In this document: positions 50,332 through 58,587 of the stretch, one piece after another
Layout of the letters: every line of letters begins with the position of its first letter
Position numbering within the stretch: the first letter of the stretch is position 1
Assembly: GCA_964480945.1 (NCBI GenBank)
Contig: CAYZRX010000015.1
Coordinates: 1-59,225 of the forward strand
Source of the DNA: VGWB01 sp964480945
GTDB lineage: Bacteria > Bacteroidota > Ignavibacteria > UBA10030
Length of the DNA stretch: 59,225 bases
Reading direction: 5' to 3'
Position numbers and translations under genes: made by a program
Notes under the pieces: generated by a model
Databases searched by the model: none
Told to the model about the DNA's origin: nothing
What the model saw: only the letters and a program-made list of their open reading frames with translations

Positions 50332-52086
50332 TCACTTCTTTTCCGCTAGTCGGTCGATGATCTTCTGCGCGCCCGTCGATAGCAATTGATATCCCTCTTC
50401 GGTCACGAACCGCTTGTCCCGCGGCTTGTGTTTCCTCTGCTCCTCAAGCGTTCTGTCATGTTCCTTCTTCACCTTCTCCTGAAACTTCTCCAGCTCCTTT
50501 GCACAGTTGACGGAATCCCCGCGGGCCAGATGCTTTTTGGCGTTGTCCAAACCGTTGTCCAGCTCCTTCACGAAATTCTCATCGCCGATCCAGCTTTTGT
50601 CTTCTGCTTCGTGCTTAAGCGCGATGAGATCGTCGATTGAGAGCTCTTGTGGGGTCGGCAGCTGATCCAACAGATACTCCGTGTTGTACCGCAGGAGAGC
50701 ATACGCCTCGCTCGTCAGCGTTGACGAGCTGTCGACATCCACGTCTCGCAGGACCGACTGGAGCGTAGTGCGGGTGCCGGTTGTGTTGTTCTGTTCAAGC
50801 TGAGCCTTTGCTGCAGAGAAGTAGCCAAGATACTTATCGGCTGTAGCTTGATCTTTGATCCAATCAAGAGAACGGGACTGGATGTTGTACGCGTGGAGAG
50901 TATCAAGGAACACTGACGGAACAAATGGCGACTCAGGGTCAGAAGGCGCAATGGTGGAACCCCGTACGGAATTCTGATAGACATTGTCGATGATCTTCTG
51001 CGTTAATCCTGTGGGTGGGAATTCTCCGGTACTCAATGGACTGAATGGGCCCTGAATGTAGTACGTTACCAAGCATGGCAGTCCTTTGGAGATGATTCCC
51101 AGATTGCTCTTGGATTCTCCAGGCTTCACGTCGTATTGATCAGAGGTTGAGACAAGATCAATAAATGAGCGGTGTGGCATCCGTCCCACTCTCCACCCGA
51201 TGGGCGTGGCGCGCCAGACAGTATCCACCCGATCCGGCACGAAGAAGATCCTAATCGATTGCTTGCTTCCCGCATCGTTGTGGAGGGAGTAGAGGAACAC
51301 CTTCTTTCCAGATTCGATCTGGACTTCGGCTCGAACGCTTGCCGTGAGATTGTTGGCGACAGTGAACTTCCGATCCCCAATTTTTGGAGTGCTCGGCCAT
51401 AACCCGTATTTCGAGCCGTTCCAGCTGTAGACGATGTCAGTAGGTTCTTTAGCGTCATCAGAATTACATTGACTTCCTAAGACTTCTTTGACACCGTCTC
51501 CGTCGATATCTTTGATTGCGTACGCGTCGTCGATAACGGAGTATCCATCTTCGGTTTCATTTATCGGGACACCACGCGTACCATCCCAGCTAAAAATCCA
51601 CGTAGATGAGGACTCTAGCCTATTCCCGGATCTCCAGTCAAGAACAATTTCTACATTCCCATCATTATTGATGTCCGAAACTGCAAAAAAGTTCGCTGCT
51701 TCATAGAAGCCAGTCATCGGTTCAGAGAGCCACAAGATAGAATGATCCTTGAACACACCGAGGACGTCCAAGCTATCGCCCCCGCCTCGAGCTTTCTCGA
51801 GCGCTTGCATTCCCGTGCTATCTCTGCCTTGGACTATGAAAATGTAGCATCCTCGAAGTGCGCTATGATGCGTTTCTATTTGATTTATGTCAAAGCATCC
51901 TACACAGCGCCCGCTATCGATATCAACCAAGGCTTCTAGTGCGAATTTTCCCCCAGCGAAATCTCGAACTTTCAGTGCTGAGTTAACCTCATCGATTGCA
52001 GATTGAAGTCTTTGACCGATCTGTTGTGCAGAAACATGTGGTATCATCAAAGCGGTAATGACAAGAGCTAAGGCTAGCTTTTTCAT
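50332..52086 (-). CDS. Exported VCBS/FG-GAP protein with C-terminal helical repeats (copy B)
   Basis: The 584-residue product has a signal peptide (MKKLALALVITALMIPHVSAQ) and follows an AAAGGGAG site; an upstream start at 52119 would add 11 residues. Like copy B' it has VCBS-type repeats (DINNDGNVEIVLD and DIDGDGVKEVLG), a variable beta-rich middle, and the same C-terminal helical modules (YLGYFSAAKAQLEQNNTTG, then FVKELDNGLDNAKKHLA). The N-terminal two thirds differ clearly from B' while the last third is nearly identical at the DNA level, as if homogenised. It starts 49 bases after copy A. No catalytic motif is seen; the calcium-type repeats suggest a binding or scaffolding role. Confidence 0.75.
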   Translation of the reverse strand: MKKLALALVITALMIPHVSAQQIGQRLQSAIDEVNSALKVRDFAGGKFALEALVDIDSGRCVGCFDINQIETHHSALRGCYIFIVQGRDSTGMQALEKARGGGDSLDVLGVFKDHSILWLSEPMTGFYEAANFFAVSDINNDGNVEIVLDWRSGNRLESSSTWIFSWDGTRGVPINETEDGYSVIDDAYAIKDIDGDGVKEVLGSQCNSDDAKEPTDIVYSWNGSKYGLWPSTPKIGDRKFTVANNLTASVRAEVQIESGKKVFLYSLHNDAGSKQSIRIFFVPDRVDTVWRATPIGWRVGRMPHRSFIDLVSTSDQYDVKPGESKSNLGIISKGLPCLVTYYIQGPFSPLSTGEFPPTGLTQKIIDNVYQNSVRGSTIAPSDPESPFVPSVFLDTLHAYNIQSRSLDWIKDQATADKYLGYFSAAKAQLEQNNTTGTRTTLQSVLRDVDVDSSSTLTSEAYALLRYNTEYLLDQLPTPQELSIDDLIALKHEAEDKSWIGDENFVKELDNGLDNAKKHLARGDSVNCAKELEKFQEKVKKEHDRTLEEQRKHKPRDKRFVTEEGYQLLSTGAQKIIDRLAEKK

Positions 52087-52135
52087 CAGAGTCACTCCCT
52101 TTGCAGGATCATTTCCCAATTGCTGCCCTGAGTGC

Positions 52136-54916
52136 TCACCGTACTTGCGATGGGTAGTTTTTGGAGAATCCCCAAACCAACATTCCGTAAGGCCAAGTAT
52201 ACCTCGTGGGTTCTTTCATCTGGTTCTTACGGCCGTTATACATGTTCAACGCTATTCTGATTGTCTCTTCAAAGCCCCGTTTCCAATCTTGTTCATTGTC
52301 AGCATTGTCTTCGGCTAGCTGCTCGTCGAGCTGCCTGCTGAGATACGGAGCGGCATACGAAAACACAGTCCTTGGAACTTGGAGATCTTCGGGCCTATGT
52401 GAATCATCCACAGGATAACCTTGTTTTCCTGTCCCCGTCGTGTACAATAATTGCAGAAAGCCGTAGGAGGACGCAATCCTTGTCTGAGCGATTGCAGTAG
52501 ACATCCGCCCATCTTGATAGTAGTTGCTTAACCAGAAGTTTGCCTCCAAACGACTTAGCTCGACCACTTCAAATTCCTCCCAAGGTCGATCGGGCTCCTC
52601 ATCTGGACCGGCAAGTTCATAGAAAATAGAAGCTGTCTCCCAAACGTTTTGATACCCTTTTAGCGCGCGATCATACCAGATACCAGACTTGTACTTATAG
52701 AGATCCGTAGAAGCCTCTGGATTTACTATCTTGCAGTTGTCGTAGAGAAATTCCCAAACTGTACCGACAAACCCCCAGTAGTTAGAACCTGGATCCGTTA
52801 GCGGCCGGTCTGTCGCACGGTATACGTTTGAATGCTCATCGCGTGAGGGAATGCCGGGTGAGCCCTTGTCAACCGCGCTTCTGATTCGATACTGGTTATC
52901 TAGCAGATCTTGCGATTTGTGTACGTTGCTTGCAACTTCAAAAAACGGCTCCCATCTATATCCCGGCCGAAAGTTGCTTTCCTTCTCAACCTGACCCTTC
53001 AAAACCTGAGGCGGTATTCCATATTCACCCGCGAACTTGATTATCAGGTCATCTAAGTCAAAATTCGGATCACCGTCTACATCTGTTACGGTGGAATTGC
53101 TATTGCCGAGCCTTGCGGGCTTTTTCACTTCGATGAGCCTTTTTTCTAAGAGCTTTGGCTCGGTGGTCGACTCAACCCAAAGGATCACCTTGTTTTCCTC
53201 ACTCCCCTGGCTCCAATACCTACCAACGACTCGTATCAGCCCTTCCTCGAGATCCTTCATGATCAACGTGTCGGGTTGCCAGAGTGGCCATTTTTTCTCG
53301 TGATATAACGTTGATGTGGCTGCGCCTCCTTGTCGCCCTGTCTCGAATCTCACATCGGCTTCTTGGCCTGCAAAGAGGGGCTTGCCCGTTTTGTCGAAGT
53401 TCGTCACAGCGTAGAGTCTCAGAAGCTTCGTATTCATCTCTGGGTCAGTCGGATCCAGCTCTTTCACCGCTGCATAGTACTTCGTCTCTCCGAGCAGAAT
53501 GACGTCGCGATCGAGATCCAGTCCCGTATCATTCTCGAGCACCACCTCGCCGATCTCCGGCGGATCATCTTCAACTGTCTGGTGCGGCTGCAGGCCGGCT
53601 GTTTGCACTGCCTGGCGCTTCGCGCGCTGTTGGACAGAGCCAGAGAAGCCTGGCGGGTCCGACCCTCCACCCGGGGACACCTTTGCAGCAATGATCTCGC
53701 CTACATATGTCGCTTTCAGGTGAAACGACAGCGCGACCACGCTGTCAGGCTCATCTCCGTTCGCGGCAAATTGAAGCCCCCTTCCGATCCCCGCATCAGG
53801 AACGATGTGCTCAAACTCATATCCAGGGTCGCCGTCGAGGATCAACGTCCCGTACCTCCGGATCGAATCCGGCATTTCGATCGAATACTCGAATGCCCAA
53901 TCCCTGCCCAGCGGGCTCAATCGACCGAGGCTGTCGACAGGGAGAAGGGCCACATTGACAGTGTCGCCATACCAGATCACACCCGTCGCGGTCCGCAATG
54001 CAAGACTCTGAGGTGTCCCAACATTGAGCTCAACGCGAATATCAAGATCATCAAAATCAAGATCGGTCCAGTCTTCGAAGCTCAATTCCCAGGTCGACGG
54101 CGAGATTTGCGTCACCAGCGGGTACAGTGTTTGCCCCTCGAGAACCTTTGAGGAGCGAGAGACAAGGGCCATCTCCAGCTGAGTCCAAGCTGGATACGGC
54201 CCGATGACCAACGTGTCCTGGACGTGAGCTTGCGCTTCGGTGAGGAGAGTTGTGTCTACAGGCGATCGAAGAACGAGATCGTCCCTTCCGTTTGCGTTGC
54301 TGCGCATTATCACCACACGGTATGTTCCAGGATACGGCAAATCCATTACAGCGTCTGGATCGCGTACATACGGATTCCAGGGTAGCAGGAATTCATCAAA
54401 AACTTGCTGAGGGGGTATCGCCTCCAATGTGCTGTCTGGTGTAAGTTCCATCTTCATCGCGATGTCCCAGCGGTACAGAGGTGTCGTTTCCAGCACTCTG
54501 TAGAAGAGAAACGCCGGATACTCTGGCCCCACGCTCAAGGTGGAAAGCGGATCAAGACAGTACGGGACGTAGGCGGACTCAGGAGGCTGAGTGTAATGCA
54601 TAGTCAGCACCAGCTGGCTCCATTGCTTGTAGCTCCCGATGAACTTGGGAAGCGAATCGCGGTCACCAACCAGGACAGGGGTGCTCCCCAACCACATCTC
54701 CCAATTATATCGGGAGACATGAGCGGCAAACCATTGCGGATCGATGACGACACCGCCTCCTTGGCGAAGGTAGACGCCGTCGCAACCGCCCGCGTCTTGG
54801 AGGCTTGTGACACTACGCGCTTTGTCGCCGACAACGACCTTCTCTCGGATGTGAACTTGTGAAAAGAGCTGAGAAGAAACGACAACTGCAACGAGGAGGT
54901 GCAGGAGGATTCTCAT
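52136..54916 (-). CDS. Large exported protein with C-terminal lysozyme/SLT-like domain (copy A)
   Basis: The 926-residue product begins MRILLHLLVAVVVSSQLFSQ (signal peptide) after an AAAGGAG site; the longer start at 55036 is not needed. A long beta-rich region (residues about 30-480) is followed by the block shared with A' (ILLGETKYYAAV, LIRVVGRYW, VKKPARLGNS). The C-terminal 280 residues carry GIPPQVLKGQVEKESNF (Glu about 647) and RIASSYGFLQLLY (about 815), the lysozyme-like SLT motifs. The mature N-terminus VHIREKVVV matches VIIRERVEI of A', so the two are paralogues along their length. It should be a periplasmic or surface murein-active enzyme or a binding derivative. Confidence 0.75.
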   Translation of the reverse strand: MRILLHLLVAVVVSSQLFSQVHIREKVVVGDKARSVTSLQDAGGCDGVYLRQGGGVVIDPQWFAAHVSRYNWEMWLGSTPVLVGDRDSLPKFIGSYKQWSQLVLTMHYTQPPESAYVPYCLDPLSTLSVGPEYPAFLFYRVLETTPLYRWDIAMKMELTPDSTLEAIPPQQVFDEFLLPWNPYVRDPDAVMDLPYPGTYRVVIMRSNANGRDDLVLRSPVDTTLLTEAQAHVQDTLVIGPYPAWTQLEMALVSRSSKVLEGQTLYPLVTQISPSTWELSFEDWTDLDFDDLDIRVELNVGTPQSLALRTATGVIWYGDTVNVALLPVDSLGRLSPLGRDWAFEYSIEMPDSIRRYGTLILDGDPGYEFEHIVPDAGIGRGLQFAANGDEPDSVVALSFHLKATYVGEIIAAKVSPGGGSDPPGFSGSVQQRAKRQAVQTAGLQPHQTVEDDPPEIGEVVLENDTGLDLDRDVILLGETKYYAAVKELDPTDPEMNTKLLRLYAVTNFDKTGKPLFAGQEADVRFETGRQGGAATSTLYHEKKWPLWQPDTLIMKDLEEGLIRVVGRYWSQGSEENKVILWVESTTEPKLLEKRLIEVKKPARLGNSNSTVTDVDGDPNFDLDDLIIKFAGEYGIPPQVLKGQVEKESNFRPGYRWEPFFEVASNVHKSQDLLDNQYRIRSAVDKGSPGIPSRDEHSNVYRATDRPLTDPGSNYWGFVGTVWEFLYDNCKIVNPEASTDLYKYKSGIWYDRALKGYQNVWETASIFYELAGPDEEPDRPWEEFEVVELSRLEANFWLSNYYQDGRMSTAIAQTRIASSYGFLQLLYTTGTGKQGYPVDDSHRPEDLQVPRTVFSYAAPYLSRQLDEQLAEDNADNEQDWKRGFEETIRIALNMYNGRKNQMKEPTRYTWPYGMLVWGFSKNYPSQVR

Positions 54917-54971
54917 GACGCGAATCTCCTTTGACGGTGCTTGTGGGAGGGGGTGACTAAATACTGTCGCT

Positions 54972-54999
54972 AATATACAAATTTTTGCGAACTTGTCAA
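54972..54999 (-). promoter_or_regulatory. Promoter of the first A-B pair
   Basis: On the minus strand TTGACA (54999-54994), a 16-base AT-rich spacer and TATATT (54977-54972) lie about 56 bases ahead of the ATG of copy A. Both elements match the sigma-70 consensus well. Confidence 0.75.
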
Positions 55000-55185
55000 G
55001 CGCGAGAGTGCGCGACCAGAATTTTTGTTCTCCCAAATAAAACCATGTTCAGTGCTTGGGAATCCGCGACGGCCGAGATCTAAATTGCGTCGCCAAACGG
55101 TGCAGGTGGTGTACCTACTTGCTACTCTTTCTCCTCATTGCTCTCATGCTTCGCTACTTTCCTACTTCCCTACTCCTCGTCTCCC

Positions 55186-55836
55186 TCACACATTCTTAAT
55201 CACCTTCACGACGCGCCAGATGAACGCGACATCCTTCTTCCGCACGACCATCGGCTCATACTCCGGGTTCAACGGGACAAGCTGGAGAAATTGATCGTCG
55301 ATCTTCACTCGCTTCACGGTGTCTTCATCATTCACCCGCACGACGCAGATGTCGCCGGTGCGCGCTTCAAGCTTTGGACTTACCACAATGATATCCCCAT
55401 CCTCGATGCGCGGTGCCATGCTGTTGCCTTTGACCTCGAGCGCGAAGGCGTTCGGATCCTTCACGTCATCGACGGTGATGTACTTCTCGACGTAGTCGGG
55501 ATGGAACATCAGGCTCGGCGCGCCGCCGGGCACGGAGGAGAGAAGAGGTAGCGAGAGAAGCTCCACTTTTTTGTAGCGCCCCGTTGGAAGCGAAAGGATT
55601 TTCGGTTGGGGTGACGACCGCGCGTACGCATCGCCCTCCCCCGTCAGCAGCCAGTGTGGCCCGACGCCGGTGGCTTTCGCGATCCGCATGAGGTAGTTGC
55701 TGTCCGGCACCTGCTCTCCTTTTTCCCAGCGCTGCACGGTGCGCGTTGCGACGTCGAGCTTTGCCGCAAGCTTCGCCTGGTCGAGTTGCTTTTGCGTCCG
55801 GGCCTGCCGGATGCGCTGTGCCAGTGACTGTTTCAT
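55186..55836 (-). CDS. LexA-like repressor (XRE HTH plus S24 peptidase)
   Basis: The 216-residue product has an N-terminal XRE helix-turn-helix (SLAQRIRQARTQKQLDQAKLAAKLDVATRTVQRWEKG) and a C-terminal S24 peptidase domain. GNSMAPRIEDGDIIVV carries the catalytic serine (about residue 130) and DTVKRVKI the catalytic lysine. A possible self-cleavage site SSVPGGAPS lies between the domains. Proteins like this repress their own gene and stress genes and are inactivated by RecA-assisted self-cleavage. The ATG at 55836 is chosen because the HTH begins there. Two GACA-N4-TGTC dyads lie directly upstream, next to a divergent promoter for the DUF72 gene. Confidence 0.88.
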   Translation of the reverse strand: MKQSLAQRIRQARTQKQLDQAKLAAKLDVATRTVQRWEKGEQVPDSNYLMRIAKATGVGPHWLLTGEGDAYARSSPQPKILSLPTGRYKKVELLSLPLLSSVPGGAPSLMFHPDYVEKYITVDDVKDPNAFALEVKGNSMAPRIEDGDIIVVSPKLEARTGDICVVRVNDEDTVKRVKIDDQFLQLVPLNPEYEPMVVRKKDVAFIWRVVKVIKNV

Positions 55837-55863
55837 GAGGCGTTCCCCTTGACTGAAACGAGC

Positions 55864-55875
55864 GACATTTTTGTC
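55864..55875. promoter_or_regulatory. Operator-like dyad 1 (GACA-N4-TGTC)
   Basis: GACATTTTTGTC is a dyad 28 bases from the repressor's ATG, within its probable leader or promoter. It is the first of two matching dyads. Confidence 0.6.
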
Positions 55876-55885
55876 AATTTTTCTC

Positions 55886-55914
55886 TTGACAAGACGACAA
55901 AAATGTCGTATCGT
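55886..55914 (+). promoter_or_regulatory. Divergent promoter overlapping operator dyad 2
   Basis: TTGACA (55886-55891), a 17-base spacer and TATCGT (55909-55914) form a rightward promoter for the DUF72 gene. The spacer is filled by CGACAAAAATGTCG (55895-55908), the second GACA-N4-TGTC dyad, so a bound repressor would block this promoter. Confidence 0.6.
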
Positions 55915-56094
55915 TGGTGTGGCAAAGATAGGGAATTTTCCGGCTGCTGTCAAGAGATTTGTAAACAAATTGAAGTTGTGGGGAACTCCGACGTTCGTCG
56001 GGGTAAACTTCGTCGAGCCGCGTCACGGGTGTGCCGGTCTCGGGCCGTGTTGTCTTCGCTGGGGGTGATCGGGGTTTCGGAAGGAGGATACGTC

Positions 56095-57021
56095 ATGCTG
56101 GTCCACGAGTCAAAAGTGTATGTTGGTATGGGAGGGTGGGATCTGGAGCCGTTCAATAAGGTTTTCTATCCCCCGAGGCCCAGAAAGGGGTTTCGGAAGC
56201 TGGAATATTACAGCCAGTTTTTCGACAGCATCGAGGTCAACGCGACCTTCTATAACACGGCGTTGACGCCCGATCACGCGCGGCGCTGGCTGGAGGATGT
56301 CGCGGGGAACAGGGAGTTCATCTTCACCGTGAAGCTCTTCCACGGCTTCACGCATACCTTTGAAGCAACCCGGAGCGACGTGCGGGCGGTGCATGAGCTT
56401 CTGGAGCCGCTGGCGTCCGCAGGCAAGCTGGGCGGCCTGCTCATCCAGTTCCCGTACTCCTTCACCAACATCAAAGAGCGCCGGATGTATCTGGTACAGC
56501 TTGCGAGAGTGCTCCAACCGCACCGGCTCTTCGTGGAGGTCCGGCACAACTCGTGGAACAGTCCGCTGATGTACAACTTCTTCCAGGAGAACAAGCTCCA
56601 TCTGGTGAACGTCGACCTGCCGGGGATCAAGCAGCACATGCCGTTGACGTGCGAGGCGTGGAACGGCGCGGCCTACTTTCGCATGATGGGACGGAACATG
56701 TCGACGTGGGATCGGCCGTACCAGAAGGATCCGACCGGAAGATATCTCGTCAGCGACCGGTATCAGTATCTCTACAGCGACGGGGAGCTCGAGCATCTCC
56801 TGCATCTGATCGAGCAGGTCCGGCAGCGCGCGAACATCACGTTCGCGGTCTTCCACAACGATCCGCAGGCGAACTCGCTCGCGAATGGATTCCAGCTGCG
56901 GCACCTGGTGAGGAACAGGCATCGTGTCCTCGTGCCGCAGAACCTGGTGACGGCGTTTCCGGCGTTGAAGCAGATCAGCGCGTCGGTGAACGTGCAGCAT
57001 CCGCTGTTCGCCGAGGTGTGA
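56095..57021 (+). CDS. DUF72 (YecE-like) family protein
   Basis: The 308-residue product has the DUF72 TIM-barrel signatures: YVGMGGWDLEPFNKVFYPP at the start, then LEYYSQFFDSIEVNATFY, GGLLIQFPYSF, RLFVEVRHNSW and the C-terminal FAVFHNDPQANSLANGFQL. The conserved charged residues suggest a hydrolase-like or endonuclease-like activity, but none is established for the family. AAGGAGG lies 7 bases ahead of the ATG at 56095; the frame is open upstream to 55849 but overlaps operator and promoter. The gene is divergent from a LexA-like repressor with operators in between, so damage-responsive expression is inferred. Confidence 0.87.
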   Translation: MLVHESKVYVGMGGWDLEPFNKVFYPPRPRKGFRKLEYYSQFFDSIEVNATFYNTALTPDHARRWLEDVAGNREFIFTVKLFHGFTHTFEATRSDVRAVHELLEPLASAGKLGGLLIQFPYSFTNIKERRMYLVQLARVLQPHRLFVEVRHNSWNSPLMYNFFQENKLHLVNVDLPGIKQHMPLTCEAWNGAAYFRMMGRNMSTWDRPYQKDPTGRYLVSDRYQYLYSDGELEHLLHLIEQVRQRANITFAVFHNDPQANSLANGFQLRHLVRNRHRVLVPQNLVTAFPALKQISASVNVQHPLFAEV

Positions 57022-57080
57022 CAGCGGATAAAGGGATGAATGGATGGACAGTCGAGGAATGGAGAGAGAGGATGGGAGGC

Positions 57081-57180
57081 GGATGAAACAGCGGATGAAT
57101 AGATGAATGGATGGAAGACGGATGAAACAGCGGATGAATAGATGAATGGATGGAAGACGGATGAAACAGCGGATGAAGGG
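57081..57180. repeat. Tandem repeat with 39-base unit
   Basis: GGATGAAACAGCGGATGAAT opens a 39-base unit, present exactly at 57081-57119 and 57120-57158, and partly again to about 57180. Degenerate GGATGAA words surround it (57024-57060 and 57181-57200). It falls between genes and does not extend any real reading frame. Confidence 0.85.
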
Positions 57181-57330
57181 ATGAAGAGATGAACAGCAGA
57201 TGGAGGGAATGAAAAGATGAGCAGGGAGGAACTTGCGCAAAGAGTTGGAAGCTTGGGAAGGGCCCGAAGCTGAACGCTGATTGCTGACAGCTGATCGCTA
57301 TCGATAAATTACTGCCGAAAGGGTGCGTCT

Positions 57331-57759
57331 ATGGACAAAAAGTTTGTCGCAAAACGAACTCTTGTGATCAACGCGCCGGTCGCAAAGGTGTGGGATGCGC
57401 TCGTAAACCCCCGCATGATCAAGCAATACATGTTCGGAACGAACGCTGTCTCCGACTGGAAGGAGGGGAGTCCGATTGTTTTCAGAGGGGAATGGGAGGG
57501 GAAGAGGTATGAAGATAAAGGCGTGATTCTCCGGTTGGAGCCGGAACGGTTGCTCCAGTACACCCATTTCAGCCCGCTTTCGGGGCTGCCGGACACACCC
57601 GAAAATTACCACACCGTCACCGTTGAGATTTCCAGTCAGGGGATGCGCACTCTTCTCTCGCTCTCGCAAGACAACAACGCAAGCGAACAAGCGCGCGAGC
57701 ACTCTGAGAAAAGTTGGGGGATCATGCTGGCAAGTCTGAAGGATCTGTTGGAGAAATAG
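57331..57759 (+). CDS. SRPBCC/AHSA1 family protein
   Basis: The 142-residue product is a START-like SRPBCC domain of the Aha1 group: LVINAPVAKVWDALVNPRMIKQYMFG at the start, DWKEGSPIVFRGEW in the middle and the long C-terminal helix SEKSWGIMLASLKDLLEK. The fold has a hydrophobic cavity that binds small lipophilic molecules, and many members have no known ligand. There is no signal peptide. AAAGGGTG before the ATG is a usable ribosome site. The gene lies between the tandem repeats and the SRAP gene, on the opposite strand from the latter. Confidence 0.87.
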   Translation: MDKKFVAKRTLVINAPVAKVWDALVNPRMIKQYMFGTNAVSDWKEGSPIVFRGEWEGKRYEDKGVILRLEPERLLQYTHFSPLSGLPDTPENYHTVTVEISSQGMRTLLSLSQDNNASEQAREHSEKSWGIMLASLKDLLEK

Positions 57760-57809
57760 ATCGAACACGTTTCGATGGAAACCGAGCGCTGACGGCCGAC
57801 TGCTGACTG

Positions 57810-58532
57810 CTATTCTTCCACCTCCTCCAAACACTGCGGCACATCGTTGCGGGGGTTGCTGACAAGCGGCGAGACGCGATAGGCTTTCAGCTTCTTGGCG
57901 GGGTACGGAACGAGGAGGGTTTTCAAATGGTCGGTGTCTTTATACTCCCGGTCGAGCCACTGCTCACAATGCTCCTCAGGAAGGATCACCGGCATGCGGT
58001 TGTGGATCGGGGCCATCAGCTCGTTCGGCTCGGTGGTGATGATGGTGTACGTGGGATGCTCTTTTCCTTCCGGATCCTTCCAGACGGAGAAGAGTCCGGC
58101 AAACATGAACGGGAACTCGTCCTTCATCCGGATGCAGATCGGATGTTTCTCCTCCACCTTCTTCGGCTTGCCGCGGACGTCGTGCGTGGTCGTGACGCGC
58201 TGCCACTCGTAGAACGCGTCGGCGGGGACGAGGCAGCGGCTTCCTTTGAAGTAGGGGGCGAACAACCTGCTCTGGTCCAGCGTCTCGGCTTTCGCGTTGA
58301 AGGAGGAGAAACTCGGCTTCCCGTCCTTCGACCAGTGGGGGATCAGCCACCACTGCATCCGCTCGGCGACGAGCTCCTCCTTGCGGACGGCGAAGACGGG
58401 CAGATGCTGCATGGGGGAAGCGTTGTAGCGAGGAAGCTCTTCAAAGACCTGGCCGGTCTGTTTCATCTTGTTGAGCAGCGTGAAGGTGGCGAAAACTTTC
58501 TTGCTGTCGATCAGGGCGTAGCGGCCGCACAT
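57810..58532 (-). CDS. SOS response-associated peptidase (SRAP/YedK family)
   Basis: The 240-residue product starts MCGRYALI; after removal of Met, Cys2 is the residue that forms a thiazolidine crosslink with abasic sites in single-stranded DNA. RYNASPMQHLPV, FNAKAETLDQS, PADAFYEWQR (catalytic Glu region) and the late conserved HNRMPVIL block complete the SRAP signature. It protects abasic sites in single-stranded DNA from cleavage and error-prone repair. The ATG at 58532 is fixed by the need for an N-terminal Cys2; the open frame to 58634 is not used. It is divergent from the RecA-like gene. Confidence 0.95.
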   Translation of the reverse strand: MCGRYALIDSKKVFATFTLLNKMKQTGQVFEELPRYNASPMQHLPVFAVRKEELVAERMQWWLIPHWSKDGKPSFSSFNAKAETLDQSRLFAPYFKGSRCLVPADAFYEWQRVTTTHDVRGKPKKVEEKHPICIRMKDEFPFMFAGLFSVWKDPEGKEHPTYTIITTEPNELMAPIHNRMPVILPEEHCEQWLDREYKDTDHLKTLLVPYPAKKLKAYRVSPLVSNPRNDVPQCLEEVEE

Positions 58533-58557
58533 CGTGATGTCTCCGATAAAGTGTTCT

Positions 58558-58577
58558 GAAAGTAGGAAATTACTTTT
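58558..58577. promoter_or_regulatory. Dyad in the SRAP/RecA-like divergent intergenic region
   Basis: GAAAGTA-N6-TACTTTTC is a near-perfect dyad (one extra T) in the 55-base gap between two divergent, functionally related genes. It is a candidate operator. It does not match the GACA-N4-TGTC dyads at the LexA-like gene. Confidence 0.4.
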
Positions 58578-58587
58578 CGAGAAGCCA

